From: Cavenderia fasciculata
Lineage: Eukaryota; Evosea; Eumycetozoa; Acytosteliales; Cavenderiaceae
Length of the DNA stretch: 64,000 bases
Reading direction: 5' to 3'
Assembly (NCBI RefSeq): GCF_000203815.1
Contig: NW_004457729.1
Span: 1,922,674-1,986,673, forward strand
In this document: piece after piece, positions 1 to 10,873 of the stretch
How positions within the stretch are numbered: position 1 is the first letter of the stretch
Layout: every line of letters begins with the position of its first letter
Notes under the pieces: model-generated
Seen by the model: only the letters and a program-made list of their open reading frames with translations
Databases searched by the model: none
What the model was told of the DNA's origin: nothing
Program-made: the position numbers and the translations under genes

Positions 1-1456
1 ATGGAACATGTACAAAGTTATAAACTTGTTCTCTCTTTTGTGTATCATCTGCATTGGTTGGCATATAATCTCCATATACTTCATCTTTTAAATATGATAT
101 AAATGACCATTCCTTTGTTGTAGTTGAAGATGATGATGACGAAGATGATGATGTACTAGTCGTTGTAGTTGACGTACTAGTCGTCGATGATGATGATGCA
201 GGGTTGGACGAACCTTGTAATGTTGCAGTAGTAGAAGTAGTAGTATCTTGCATTACATCTGCTGGAATAATAAATGGTATTGGTGATGTTTCCCTTGATA
301 TCTTTTCAATCTTTGTTCGGCTATTATTATTGTTATTATTATTAATATTAAAACTATGACTTGGAGTCGTCCTACCTCCTCCATGACTTGCCGATCTATT
401 TCTTGATGTATTTTTGTGATTATTATTACTATTATGTTGATTAGTATCTTTCTCTTGTTTGACTATGATTGGTGATTTTAATGGTTGTTGATTACTAGTG
501 TTTGTTGTTGTTGTTGTTGTTGTCGATGATGAAGATGATTCATCATTTTGTTGATGTTGTTGATGATAAATGACAGTCAATTCTTTATCATCTATAGTTG
601 TATCCATTGCATTGAGAAAGTCTCTTTCTTGAGTAGTCAACTTGGCAGGTGAACATGGTACAGATGGCGGAGGCAGATTAGGTGATGAGAAAACAAAAGG
701 TGACGAAGCAATCGATGAGTTTACAGTACTCGAAATAATATATGGCGATTCATTTTTAAAACTGCTACTATGTATCAACTCATTCTGATTATTATTATTC
801 TGATTATTATTATTATCATTCCTTTGATGATGAAGTTGTATAGTAGTTGGTACGATAGTAGTTGTAGCGGCTGCTGCAGTTGCTTTAGATTCTAAAATGA
901 GATTGGCCATTGATGTAGTTACAGGGATTGGCAGATTCAATAAACTCTTGTGGTTGTGTGATAATATGATCTGTGTCGTTGCATTACTATTACTATCTTC
1001 ATTGTGTTGCTCTTCCTCCTCTGCCTTTTTATCATCTACACTACATCTAATACTATTACTTGAACTACTACTCGTATCAGTACCACTGCTGCTGCTTGAA
1101 CTACTTTCAGTACTATCTTTTAAATCTGCTATTGACCGATCTTCCATATTACCTCCATCACCATCATCATCATTATGAAGAAGAAAAGGAGTTGTACTAT
1201 TGTTGTTGTTGTCGAGTGTTGAAAGAGAAGGAGGAGGAGGGGAGGAAGATTGTTCAATCAGAATATTATTATTAGGAATACTACCCATCTTTTGTTGTTG
1301 TTGTTGGTGTTGTCTCCTCGCTTGGGTATCGGTTGTTGTGTTGTTTATATTATCGTCTTTGGGGGCATGATCAGAAGCAAAGTTGGGATGGTTGTTACCG
1401 TAATTGTCATCGCGGTTGCTGCTGTTAATACTATCTCGATGATCTTTTTTGCCCAT
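1..1456 (-). CDS. TAPT1-like multi-pass membrane protein, N-terminal part
   Basis: An open frame of 485 codons starts at the ATG whose complement is 1454-1456 and runs off the left edge, so only the N-terminal part is present. Residues 1 to about 445 are low complexity (Q, N, S and T runs with acidic patches). The last 40 residues change character: EWSFISYLKDEV, then GDYMP, then KREQVYNFVHVP. This resembles the segment just before the first membrane helix of the TAPT1 family (human: RFLSAEL, GYF, RRERVYTCLRIP), whose members are multi-pass endomembrane proteins linked to ER/Golgi and cilium function. The membrane region would lie outside the window. The family call rests on about 40 residues; the low-complexity leader is uninformative. 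The gene is divergent from the cyclin gene at 2298. Confidence 0.65.
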   Translation of the reverse strand, partial: MGKKDHRDSINSSNRDDNYGNNHPNFASDHAPKDDNINNTTTDTQARRQHQQQQQKMGSIPNNNILIEQSSSPPPPSLSTLDNNNNSTTPFLLHNDDDGDGGNMEDRSIADLKDSTESSSSSSSGTDTSSSSSNSIRCSVDDKKAEEEEQHNEDSNSNATTQIILSHNHKSLLNLPIPVTTSMANLILESKATAAAATTTIVPTTIQLHHQRNDNNNNQNNNNQNELIHSSSFKNESPYIISSTVNSSIASSPFVFSSPNLPPPSVPCSPAKLTTQERDFLNAMDTTIDDKELTVIYHQQHQQNDESSSSSTTTTTTTNTSNQQPLKSPIIVKQEKDTNQHNSNNNHKNTSRNRSASHGGGRTTPSHSFNINNNNNNNSRTKIEKISRETSPIPFIIPADVMQDTTTSTTATLQGSSNPASSSSTTSTSTTTTSTSSSSSSSSSTTTKEWSFISYLKDEVYGDYMPTNADDTQKREQVYNFVHVP

Positions 1457-2297
1457 GGTTGATGGTTCGGAACCGTAACTGGGATGGGATGCCTTTATGA
1501 CTAATCGAGAGAATCTTGATGTTTTCTTTCTTTCTCTTTTCTTGCTCTCTCTCTCGATTGAATTGTGAAGTGATGAGCTCATCACGTAGACTGGAGCTTG
1601 ACCGGAGAGAGAGAGGGATGATAGTGGGGGGGGAGGGGGGTGGGTGTGTGAAAGATTTTTTATAGTTTTACCGTATAATGCAAGATTATTGGTCAAAAGC
1701 GGCAATCTCCAGAGAGTCCATCAAAAACCAAAGCTGCGGGAGTGTGAGTACATGTGCATGCTTCCAAGATGGCGAGGATATATTTTAATTTTATTTTGGA
1801 AGATTCCAAAGTGGCGCCTCCCCCCTTTTTTTGATGATTTTTGCTTGTCTTGGTTGGAGAGGCATCTGCTTTGCAAGCTCGTTTCTCAATAATATTATTT
1901 TTAATTTTTGTTTTTGTGACACAAAAGTATCAGTATCCCCCACCAAACCCACACACACATATGTGAAAGTTGTTGTCCCAGTATCACTACAACAAATATT
2001 TTTTAGTATATAAATAATATATTATAGTTACATGTGATAGATAGTTATATATATTTAATATATAATATATAATATATTTTTAGTATATATATATAGTATT
2101 TTTTTTAGCATACTATATTTGTAATTTTATTTCTTCTTTATATGTGTAACATTAGAAACAAACATACATTTAGACAACAACAACAATAACAACAACAACA
2201 CAAATTCATAACATCATTATCAACATCAACATCATAGTGTCACAATATAATAATAATAATAATAATAATATAACATATATAAATTTATAATTTATAT
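1457..2297. promoter_or_regulatory. Divergent intergenic region between TAPT1-like and cyclin genes
   Basis: 841 bases separate two divergent start codons, so both promoters should lie here. On the left side are pyrimidine-rich stretches and a run of G tracts at 1626-1645 (G8, G6, G3). On the right side, 2020-2297, are long TA-rich stretches and a CAA/AAC-rich leader just before the cyclin ATG. No further gene was seen; the short open frames here are simple-sequence. Confidence 0.5.
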
Positions 2298-4154
2298 ATG
2301 TACTCAAAATCACAAACGTCGTCTCCAAAGCCTATCAATCAGTCATCAGCACTACCTTCTTCTGTATCTGCACCCTCGCTCCTCAGTTTACAGAAACAAT
2401 GTTTTAAACCATTTAATAAGAGTGGTGGTGCTGCTGCTGGTGGTAGTGCTGCCTTGGCTGCTTCAGCTACAGGTACAAGAGACAATAAGAAAAAACAACA
2501 ACAATATAATAATAATCCAAAGAAGGATCAAAGAAAAGGAAAATGGGTACCTTCTTCTTCTTCTTCATCGTCATCTGCATCAACGGCCAACATTAGCCTA
2601 ATGACAGAGTCAATGTTTAACCAAAGCAGTGGCAGTAACCATCTAGAAGAATCAAACAACTATTATTGGAGCAATCCAACAACAACAACTGTAACCAATC
2701 GTTATCAAAACAACTCAAACAACAATTGTACTAGTAATACCTACAACAACAACAATAACAATATTGTCATTTCAAAGTCTAAAAGGACTAGTAGAGATGA
2801 AATTAGTAATATCGACCTTATTAGACAAAAGATTGAATCAGTTTCATTAAGTAGTAGTAATGGTGGTGTAAACACCAATTCTAATACTCCTAATAACGGT
2901 CAATCACAACAACCATCACAACAACCGCAACCATCGCAACAACCATCGCAACAACAACAATCACAACAACAATCTCAATCTACTTCATCATCATCATCAC
3001 AATCAATTGAAGGAATTAATCCATTGGCAATTGATGAGGAAACTATTAAACAACATCAAAGTTTTTTAATTGTAACTTCAGAGTTGATCAAAGGTAGAAT
3101 CGAAGAGGATAGAGAGGAAATGGATAAAATGACAAAGGAGGAATTGGAAAAACTACCCGAGGATGCTTTTGATGACCCCAACGTTCCAGACATTACTGTC
3201 CAACAATACCTTCATCGAATTTTCAAGTACTCGATGTTTGGCAAGGAGATTTTTGTCATTTCTCTCATCTATCTCGACCGAATCAAGGAGTTAGAGCCAA
3301 TGTTTATGATAACCGACCGTAACATTCATCGTTTACTCATGGCTAGTGTCCTCGTGGCCTCTAAATTCCATTACGAAAAGACACTCGGCAACAAGTATTA
3401 TGCACAAGTGGGTGGCATTTCCATCGAAGAAATGAACCTATTAGAGTTAAAGTTCCTCTTCCTCGTCAAGTGGGACCTATTCATTACTGAAGGACAGTAC
3501 AACCAATACAATGACATGGTAGAAGATCTTGTCGATTTATCAGAGGATAATAATTGTACAATTAATCAACAAGATAATCAAAAAGAGAATAATCAAGAAG
3601 ATATTGATGAATCATTAATTGTTTATAATGATCATCAATATCAACAACAACAACAGCAACAAACTCAACAAACTCAACTTTATCAACAACAACAGCAACA
3701 ATATCAATACCAACAACAACAACAACAACAAAATAGTTTTTCAAATGTTTATAAAGCAAAGCCTTTTCACAATGTTTATTATCACACCTATCCACAAGTT
3801 TATCAACCAACCACTCAATATTATAACCAAACTCATTATGTCAACAGTAATAGTGGCTATCCACAACAAAGACGCCATTACCAACAACAACAACAAACCA
3901 CCCCAACTTTCCAGAATGTAGATTATAATTATACTAACAACAACAACCATAACAATAACAATAATAACAATAATATGACTAGAAATCGAAGCCATCAACA
4001 ATATGCTAGTCATCAACCACCTCCATATATCGCCAACAACAACAATAATAATAATTCAAACAATATGTATCAACAACACCAACAAAAATCGACTGAAGCA
4101 GCTGATCAACAATGGTATGGTTACTATTATCAAGATCATAGTTCATATATTTAA
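2298..4154 (+). CDS. PHO80/PCL-type cyclin (cyclin 1)
   Basis: Single exon, 618 residues. Residues 1-250 are low complexity (S, G/A, N and Q/P runs). Residues about 250-415 form a cyclin box of the PHO80/PCL (plant cyclin-U) type: QYLHRIFKYS, then FVISLIYLDRI, then NIHRLLMASVLVASKF, YAQVGGIS and LELKFLFLVKWDLFI. The C-terminal third is Q/N-rich. The family activates a Pho85/CDK5-type kinase; in yeast this controls phosphate and nutrient responses. Which kinase is used here is not visible. The ATG at 2298 is the first in frame after a TA-rich leader. A second cyclin of the same family lies at 18148-19614, so the two may be ancient paralogues. They share the core motifs but not the flanks. Convergent with the hydrolase gene at 4810. 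Confidence 0.85.
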   Translation: MYSKSQTSSPKPINQSSALPSSVSAPSLLSLQKQCFKPFNKSGGAAAGGSAALAASATGTRDNKKKQQQYNNNPKKDQRKGKWVPSSSSSSSSASTANISLMTESMFNQSSGSNHLEESNNYYWSNPTTTTVTNRYQNNSNNNCTSNTYNNNNNNIVISKSKRTSRDEISNIDLIRQKIESVSLSSSNGGVNTNSNTPNNGQSQQPSQQPQPSQQPSQQQQSQQQSQSTSSSSSQSIEGINPLAIDEETIKQHQSFLIVTSELIKGRIEEDREEMDKMTKEELEKLPEDAFDDPNVPDITVQQYLHRIFKYSMFGKEIFVISLIYLDRIKELEPMFMITDRNIHRLLMASVLVASKFHYEKTLGNKYYAQVGGISIEEMNLLELKFLFLVKWDLFITEGQYNQYNDMVEDLVDLSEDNNCTINQQDNQKENNQEDIDESLIVYNDHQYQQQQQQQTQQTQLYQQQQQQYQYQQQQQQQNSFSNVYKAKPFHNVYYHTYPQVYQPTTQYYNQTHYVNSNSGYPQQRRHYQQQQQTTPTFQNVDYNYTNNNNHNNNNNNNNMTRNRSHQQYASHQPPPYIANNNNNNNSNNMYQQHQQKSTEAADQQWYGYYYQDHSSYI

Positions 4155-4809
4155 ACCAACATATCAACAACAACAAACAAACCAAACCCCAACATATTAT
4201 CAAACAGTAAAAACACTTTAACGATTATGTTTTTTTTTTTAATTCCAATCCAAACAACACCGAGGCACCCCTATGTACAATAACACAACAGATCAATATT
4301 ATCACCAATAAATTTCAAATAAAAAAAGAAACATCTTCAACAAAACAAATAAGAAAATATCTAAAGAAGAACTTTGGTTCAAATAATAAAATCATTATTA
4401 TAAATACTACTATTACTACTTTTTTGGAATATATGTCCATTTTATTACTTGGTTGGAACTACAATAATACTAATGGTTATACATTTGTCTCATTGCCTGA
4501 ATTTATATCAGAAGGGATGATAACTTTGCAAAACTATTAAAAAATTTAATCAATTAACCATCCGAGCTATCAACCATTAACACACCAACAAGAATAAATA
4601 TGTTTTCATTCCCAATGAGTTCGAAAGGCAACCAGGGGATACAATTAATAAAAAATGTGTGTGGGTTTGGATATGGTTTGGATTAGAAATATTACATATG
4701 ATTAAAGTTTGTTTTGTTTATGTAAACCTCTCTAGAAAGTGTTTTGTTTTATAAATAAAAATAAATATACATTGATGATTCTATCTTCTTTTAAATTTGA
4801 CAATGGTTA
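4155..4809. other. Convergent intergenic region
   Basis: 655 bases between the 3' ends of the cyclin and hydrolase genes. It holds AAC/CAA-rich trailing sequence, possible AATAAA signals (for example near 4309 and 4316 on the plus strand) and otherwise AT-rich DNA. No gene seen. Confidence 0.5.
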
Positions 4810-6460
4810 TTAATCATCATTATTACAATCGTTGTCATTATTATTACAATCGTTGTCATCATTATCATAGGAATTACTATTATCATAGGGGTCGCCTACA
4901 AAATCTGATTTTCGAAATCTATAAGGAGCCTCTCTTTTTGGAGGAGGACTGCGTCTACGAGGACTAGTTGTAGTAGTGCGAGGACTTGTAGTGGTTGGAC
5001 TTGTAGTAGGAGTTGTTCTGGGTGGTGTAGTTGTAGTGGTTGTTGTAGAGGTGGTTGTTGTTGTAGTTGGATGATTACCATTACCATTTTGTTGTGCTTC
5101 TTTAAGTGACAAGAGAATAGCCTGTCCTAATTGTTGTTCCTCTATTGAAGTGTCATCATAAAATTCACCATGAAAAAGAAAATTGTTATTTTCTGGAAAT
5201 TAAATAAATCAAAATAAAAAAAAAATAAATAAATAACAATTAAGAAGAATAGAATATAATATGTATGTATATAGATATATTTATACATACTGGGTTCGGG
5301 TAATGGATCTGGTTTTAAATGATTGGTAAAAAATATGCAAACTGATTGGAAAAAGAATTCAGGTCGATCACTATTATGATCGCCATCCAACAACAAACGA
5401 TTTTTGTCTCCTTGGTATTTTTCAAAGATTTTTTCTGAATGATGAGGTCGTACAAATGTATCATCTTTTCCATGTGCAAACAGTGATGGTATAAATACTT
5501 TTTCTGCAACTGGTACTATATCTAATTCCCTACAAATTAATTAATTCATTATTGTTAGTATTCTTTTTCTTCTTCTTCTTTGTTTTTTTTAGTAGTTTAT
5601 GACATACTTTATATCAAAATGAGCTCTCTTTTTAATTGATGATCTAACCATTTTCAAACCAACAGAGATCATAAACTTTGGCATTTTTTGGACTGTCGAC
5701 AATACCAATTCCTCTGCAACCTTGTACAAACATGAAAATGGAGAGTCGAGCACCATTGCCGCTATACTCGGATCCTCCTTTGCATAGAGAATCGATGTGA
5801 CGGCACCCATTGATCGTCCCCATAAACCAATGGTCGAGATCTTTCCAGATTTTCGCAAATGTTCGACAACTGTCTTGACATCCATCTTTTCAAAATGTCC
5901 AAGCGAGACATACTCGCCTTCACTCAATCCAGATCCAGAGAAATCAAATGCTACCACTGATATACGATGAGGCAACAATGCTTTTAAACATTCAATAGAA
6001 TCTAATCTACATCCACTATTTCCATGACAATAAATGACACATGGTATTTGTCTACAATGAAAACAGAAAATAAATAAAATATAATAATAGTCGGTCGTTT
6101 AGTTATTTGTTGATCACAATCAATCGTCCATTCATTATTCATACTTTTCAGATTTATGATAATCAGATGGTGTAAAATGACTGCACTGTAATTGTAATTT
6201 TCTATCATTCTCTAACTGTTATTATGGTTCATGTGATTGATTGATTGAAATTGGTTAGATTAGATCTGCTGCTGATTCTATTCTTCTTTGTTGTTTCTAC
6301 TGTTATTTCTACATACGACAAAATCCTCTCTAATGAATGATTGTCCTGCAATAGAGAATGAGGTAGGACCCATATCATGTGGTTGATAGTGATTACATCT
6401 TGGAGGACGTATCACCATATCACACAAAGAATCATATGCTGCACTTAAATTGAGAGACAT
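4810..6460 (-). CDS. Alpha/beta hydrolase (S9/S33-like) with a C-terminal UIM-like motif
   Basis: Five exons on the minus strand: 6460-6317, 6215-6145, 6051-5608, 5529-5291, 5192-4810; 426 residues. The joins keep frame and rebuild family motifs (for example QLQCSHFTPSDYH, then QIPCVIYCHGNSG). The start MSLNL leads into RPPRCNHYQPHDMGP, then SFIREDF, a conserved opening of this family in protists and plants. Visible catalytic elements are the oxyanion-type HGNSG, nucleophile elbow GRSMGA (Ser about residue 151), the acid in HGKDDTFVRP (about 240) and His in DGDHNSDRP (about 270). The natural substrate is unknown; relatives are serine hydrolases or thioesterases. After the catalytic domain, residues about 316-332 read EEQQLGQAILLSLKEAQ, which fits the ubiquitin-interacting motif pattern. 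A Thr/Pro/Arg-rich tail and an N/D-rich end follow. Divergent from the ligase gene. Confidence 0.8.
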
Positions 6461-6897
6461 TGTATATCTCTTCTCTTTCTCTTTCTCTTGTTGTCTCTAT
6501 CTATACCCTTTTTAATGTATACCCTATCCGACTATAGAATTCTATGTATGTTTGCAGCAAAAAAAAAAAAGAAATAAAAGTGACTCCGTAGGGGTGAGAA
6601 AGAGAGGTTTAAAAACAAACTCAATAATTAATTAATCAACTTTTAATTAAAACAAACTAAAAATAATTAAAATTAAAACAAATATTTTTAAAAGCCTATA
6701 TAAAAAAGTCAAGTAAGTATCATAAAGATAAATATTTAGAAAAAAGTTGATAGTACTATCTCGTATATATTTTTTTTTTGTTTGTTTTCAAAAAGAACCA
6801 TCTTTCTGAGAATTTGATTTTTTTAGACACAATTTCGAAGACTCATGGTGATGATCTTGATTCATTTATCATTTGTTATTTATATTATATCGCAATA
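6461..6897. promoter_or_regulatory. Divergent promoter region, hydrolase / DNA ligase III
   Basis: 437 bases between two divergent ATGs. A CT-rich leader (about 6465-6500) lies next to the hydrolase, followed by AT-rich DNA with A and T runs. The frame before the ligase ATG is open back to about 6778 without an in-frame ATG, so 6898 is taken as the ligase start. No other feature seen. Confidence 0.5.
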
Positions 6898-9800
6898 ATG
6901 TCTACGAATACTACACCCCCTGACAAGTCAGGGTCGTTAAAGTCAATGACAGGACTATGTTCAGTATTGGAGAAAGAGTCTGCTCATTCAGGAAAGATGG
7001 AGGTCATTCAAGCCTTTTGTGAAGAATTCAAGTATGTTCAAATGTTCATTCACACACATATATATATATATATATGTATGAGACATGCAATAACAACAAC
7101 TAACTATCTATTCGACCTATCTAAAATGAACAGAGGAGACTTATATTTATTGGCAAAGTTATTCTTGGTAAAGGAAGATAAACGTGTATTTAGAATTAAA
7201 GATAAACAGATGGTAAAGATCTTGGCTGAGATTTGGGATGCTGATTTGGATGATATGACTGCTGATCTTGATAAAGGTGATGTTACTGAAACTGCAAAAA
7301 AGGTACATTCAACTACAAACACACAAACAAACAAACATACTGATGATAGAATCACACACTTTTCTTACATTACACTTTCTATTTTATTTAGTTTATGATA
7401 AAATCTGGTAAATTTGCAGATCAGTCAACCTATACATTAAAGCAAGTTGATGAATTTTTGGATAAATTAACAACCGTCTCTAAATTTGATGATCAAGTAG
7501 TGGTCATTAAAAAGTTTTTAAAACATTGTACTCCAAGTATGCAATATATATATATACACATATAGAGGGAAGTATTATATTTGCTAACCCTTTTATTTTC
7601 TTTTTCATTTTAGATGATTGGAGACTTGTAAATCGTATGATTGATAGTGATTTAAAAGTAAATACAGGAGCAAAGTTTTTCTTGGAAGCATTACATCCAC
7701 AAGCATTTGAAGCCTATAAAAAAGCCAACAATTTAAAGGCAGTTATAGAGACTGTGCAGAAACATGGGTTCACAGAAGACAAGGACGGCAAAAAGTCGAC
7801 CAAGTTGAAATCACTCAATATATCGCTGTCGTTGATGACACCGATCAAGCCAATGCTACCCAAGGCTGTTAAATCGGTCGATGAAATCATCAAGCAATGC
7901 AGCTCCATGTTTTATGCAGAGATCAAGTACGATGGAGAGCGTATCCAAATTCACAAGGATGGAAAGAATTTCAAGTTTTATTCACGTAACCTCAAACCGA
8001 TTATGCCTTGGAAGGTGGTAGATGTACAGGAATTCATCCCCAAGGCAACCAAAGCCGACAGTATTATTTTGGATGGTGAGATCCTATTGATGGACACGAA
8101 GACATCGAAACCACTGCCATTTGGTACACTTGGTGTTCACAAGAAACAAGGTTTCTCAGATGCGACAGTCTGTGTCTTTTTATTTGATATTCTCTATTTG
8201 AATGGTGAATCACTCATCAATCTTCCAATGCACAAACGTCGTGAAATACTCGAAAAGAATGTCAACGTAGTCAAACATCGTATCGAACTGTCCGAGACAA
8301 CCATGGTCAAGGGTAAAGAGGACAAGTCGACACTGTCCAAACTGCTTGGCCGTGCCATCAAAGAAAAGCTCGAGGGTCTCGTCATCAAAGACTCTACATC
8401 AGTGTATGAGCCAGGCTGTCGTCACTGGATCAAGATTAAAAAGGATTATCTCCACGGAATGGCCGATTCAGCTGATTTGCTGGCCATTGGTGGGTACTAT
8501 GGAACAGGTTCATCGGGTGGCTTGGTCACTGTCTTTTTGATGTGTGTCTATGACAAGGACGCCAACAACTACAAGACTGTCTGCAAGGTATCTGGTGGTC
8601 TGGACGACAAGGCTATCGAAAAGCTACAACCAAAGGTCAAAAAAGATATGATTAAAATATCAAAAGACTCATCTAAATTGCCAGCATGGTTGGATATTAT
8701 CAAATCATATACTCCCGATTTCATTGTATCGGATCCAAAAAAGGCAATGGTCTTTGAATTAGAGGCAGCTGAAATCACAGGTACCAAGCATCATACATCT
8801 GGATACTCTATGAGATTCCCTAGAATCACAAAGATTCGTCATGACAAGGATCACGATACAGCTACCACATTCAAGGAATTCAAACATCTTGCTGCCGATG
8901 TTAAAATGATGACTTATGATTCTGATGATGAAAGAGATTCTGATAACAAATTTGTTCCTCATCATCATAAAAATAATAACAGTAGTAATAATAATAATAA
9001 CAAATCAAAATCAACAAAGAAAAAATTAAAAGATAGTGATGATGAAGAGGAAGATGAAGATGAAGATGAAATGGATACAACAACAACAACTTCAACAACT
9101 TCAACTTCAACAAATAATACTCCACATTTATCAATGTTTACAGTTTTAGGTAGTTTAACTGAACCAATTGAAACTGATTCACTTCATGATACAATTGTAT
9201 GTAACAAATCAAGAGATAATAATATTATTTTATGGATTGATTTTAATTTTCCTTTTTTTCTTTTTATTTTTTTTAGTTTATATTAAATTTAACAGATAAT
9301 TCAGGTAAATGGAGAAAATCAGGTATATCAGGAGTTATTGGAAAGAAATGGAAGGTAGTCGAAAGTGAATTTGAAAAGGAATCATTAAAGATGGGACAAT
9401 TTAATTTGACAAAAGTTGAAAAGATTGGAGACAAGAAAATCTTTGTCTGTAACATTGCATGTATCAAAGCACCAAGTAAAAAGGATGGATCATATGATTT
9501 CAAGATGGATTCATTTACAGAGGGACTTCAACAGGTTGTAGGTGCTGCCAAATTAAAAAAGGCATCTATTCATACCATCAAACCAAACCTTTCGTCACTC
9601 GACTGGGATCAAGTTGAACCTGTATTTGTAAAGAATGTTTGTGACAAGGGTATCAAACTTTATATTCACTCTATTTCACAAAAACCAATCAAACCCTCAA
9701 ACAAAAAGGATAAAAAGAATGGTAATAGTCATGATGATAATAATGATGATGGATCAATTCATCCAAGTGAAGCAGATTTAGTTGCCAAAGTAGGAAAAGC

Positions 9801-10407
9801 AACACCCATTCTCTACAATTGTAATGCAGTTATTACTGGATTTACAGAACAAGAGGAAAAGAAATTGGCAGACATGGTAAAGACACTTGGAGGAACAGTG
9901 TCAAAAGTTTGGGTTCCGTTTGGAGCAAAGAAAACAACTCATCTCATCTGTAACAAACCAAATGAAGTCTACACACACGTCGATCGTCTTGGTGGTGTCA
10001 TTGTAGAGAGAAAGTGGTTGGACGAATGTTTTTCAGATGGTTGTCTCATCTCTGAAGAGCATTATATCTATCACGACCAAAATAACCCCGATTATGATCA
10101 CGAAGATACAAAACCCAAAAAGGTTGGTCACTTGTTGGATATATTTGCCAATCACCATATCTGTCTCTTGCGAGATGTAAATGACCGCGAAACTTTGGAA
10201 CGCTATATTATTGCATTTGGTGGCAGTGTTGCTGATATCTGTGGTGACAAGACTACCCAGATTGTCACTTCGAGCAAATCTAAAACGCCCACTCTCAAAA
10301 CCCTTGCCAAAGAATATCTCAATTTACCCATTCTCAATTCCTTATGGATTTGGGATTCAATCAATCAAAAAGTTTTATTATCTTCAAATGATTATTTGGT
10401 TAAATAA
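6898..10407 (+). CDS. lig3: DNA ligase III with macro domain and tandem BRCT domains
   Basis: Five exons: 6898-7031, 7134-7302, 7392-7536, 7614-9196, 9277-10407; 1053 residues. Residues 1-155 match the helical DNA-binding region of ligase III (DLYLLAKLFL, DKQMVKILAEIW, TLKQVDEFLDKL). The catalytic core, about 160-590, carries the adenylated Lys in EIKYDGER (about 254), SRNLKPIMPWK, PFGTLGVHKKQGF, LEGLVIKDS, RHWIKIKKDYL and the OB-fold end SMRFPRITKIRHDKD, which are ligase III rather than ligase I or IV motifs. A D/E/S/T-rich linker (about 590-655) follows. Residues about 657-808 read like an ALC1-type macro domain (LTDNSGKWRKSGISG, then ACIKAP, GAAKLKKASIHTIKP). Two BRCT domains end the protein (about 850-940 and 958-1053). 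No PARP-type zinc finger precedes the ligase. Ligase III seals nicks in single-strand break and alternative end-joining repair. The BRCT/macro assignments are by eye. Confidence 0.92.
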
Positions 10408-10873
10408 AATAAAATAAAATAAAAAAAAGGTAGAGTATAAATATACTTATTAATTGTAATTTCATTTATTAATGTTATTGTTGTTGTTTTTTGGAGGGTT
10501 GGAAAAAAAATACTTTTTTTACTAAAGTATGCCTATAATTATTTTGTTATTATTATTAATGTTTCTTGTTCTTTTGTTTTGTTATTATTCATGTGTCAAT
10601 TTTTTATATTATTATTCTGTTTTGTTTTTTTTAAACCAATTCTTTAAGATATATATATGGAAGAAGGATGGAGAAAAAAAAAAAAAGGAGGAGGATTGGA
10701 GTTTGATGGCTATCTATCTATTAACGATTGTAATAAATTTAAATGTGTTTTGTGGGGAAAAAAGGGAATATATATATGGGATGGGAGGGTAGTTGATGGT
10801 TGGTTGGTTGGTGTACTGTAATATATGATATGATACGATATAATCGGTGTGATGTTTCTTCTTCATCTTGCAT
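10408..10873. other. Convergent intergenic region
   Basis: 466 bases between the 3' ends of the ligase and SAP30-like genes. T-rich and TTG-rich simple sequence with a purine run near 10665-10695. AATAAAAT repeats directly follow the ligase stop and could serve as polyadenylation signals. No gene seen. Confidence 0.5.
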
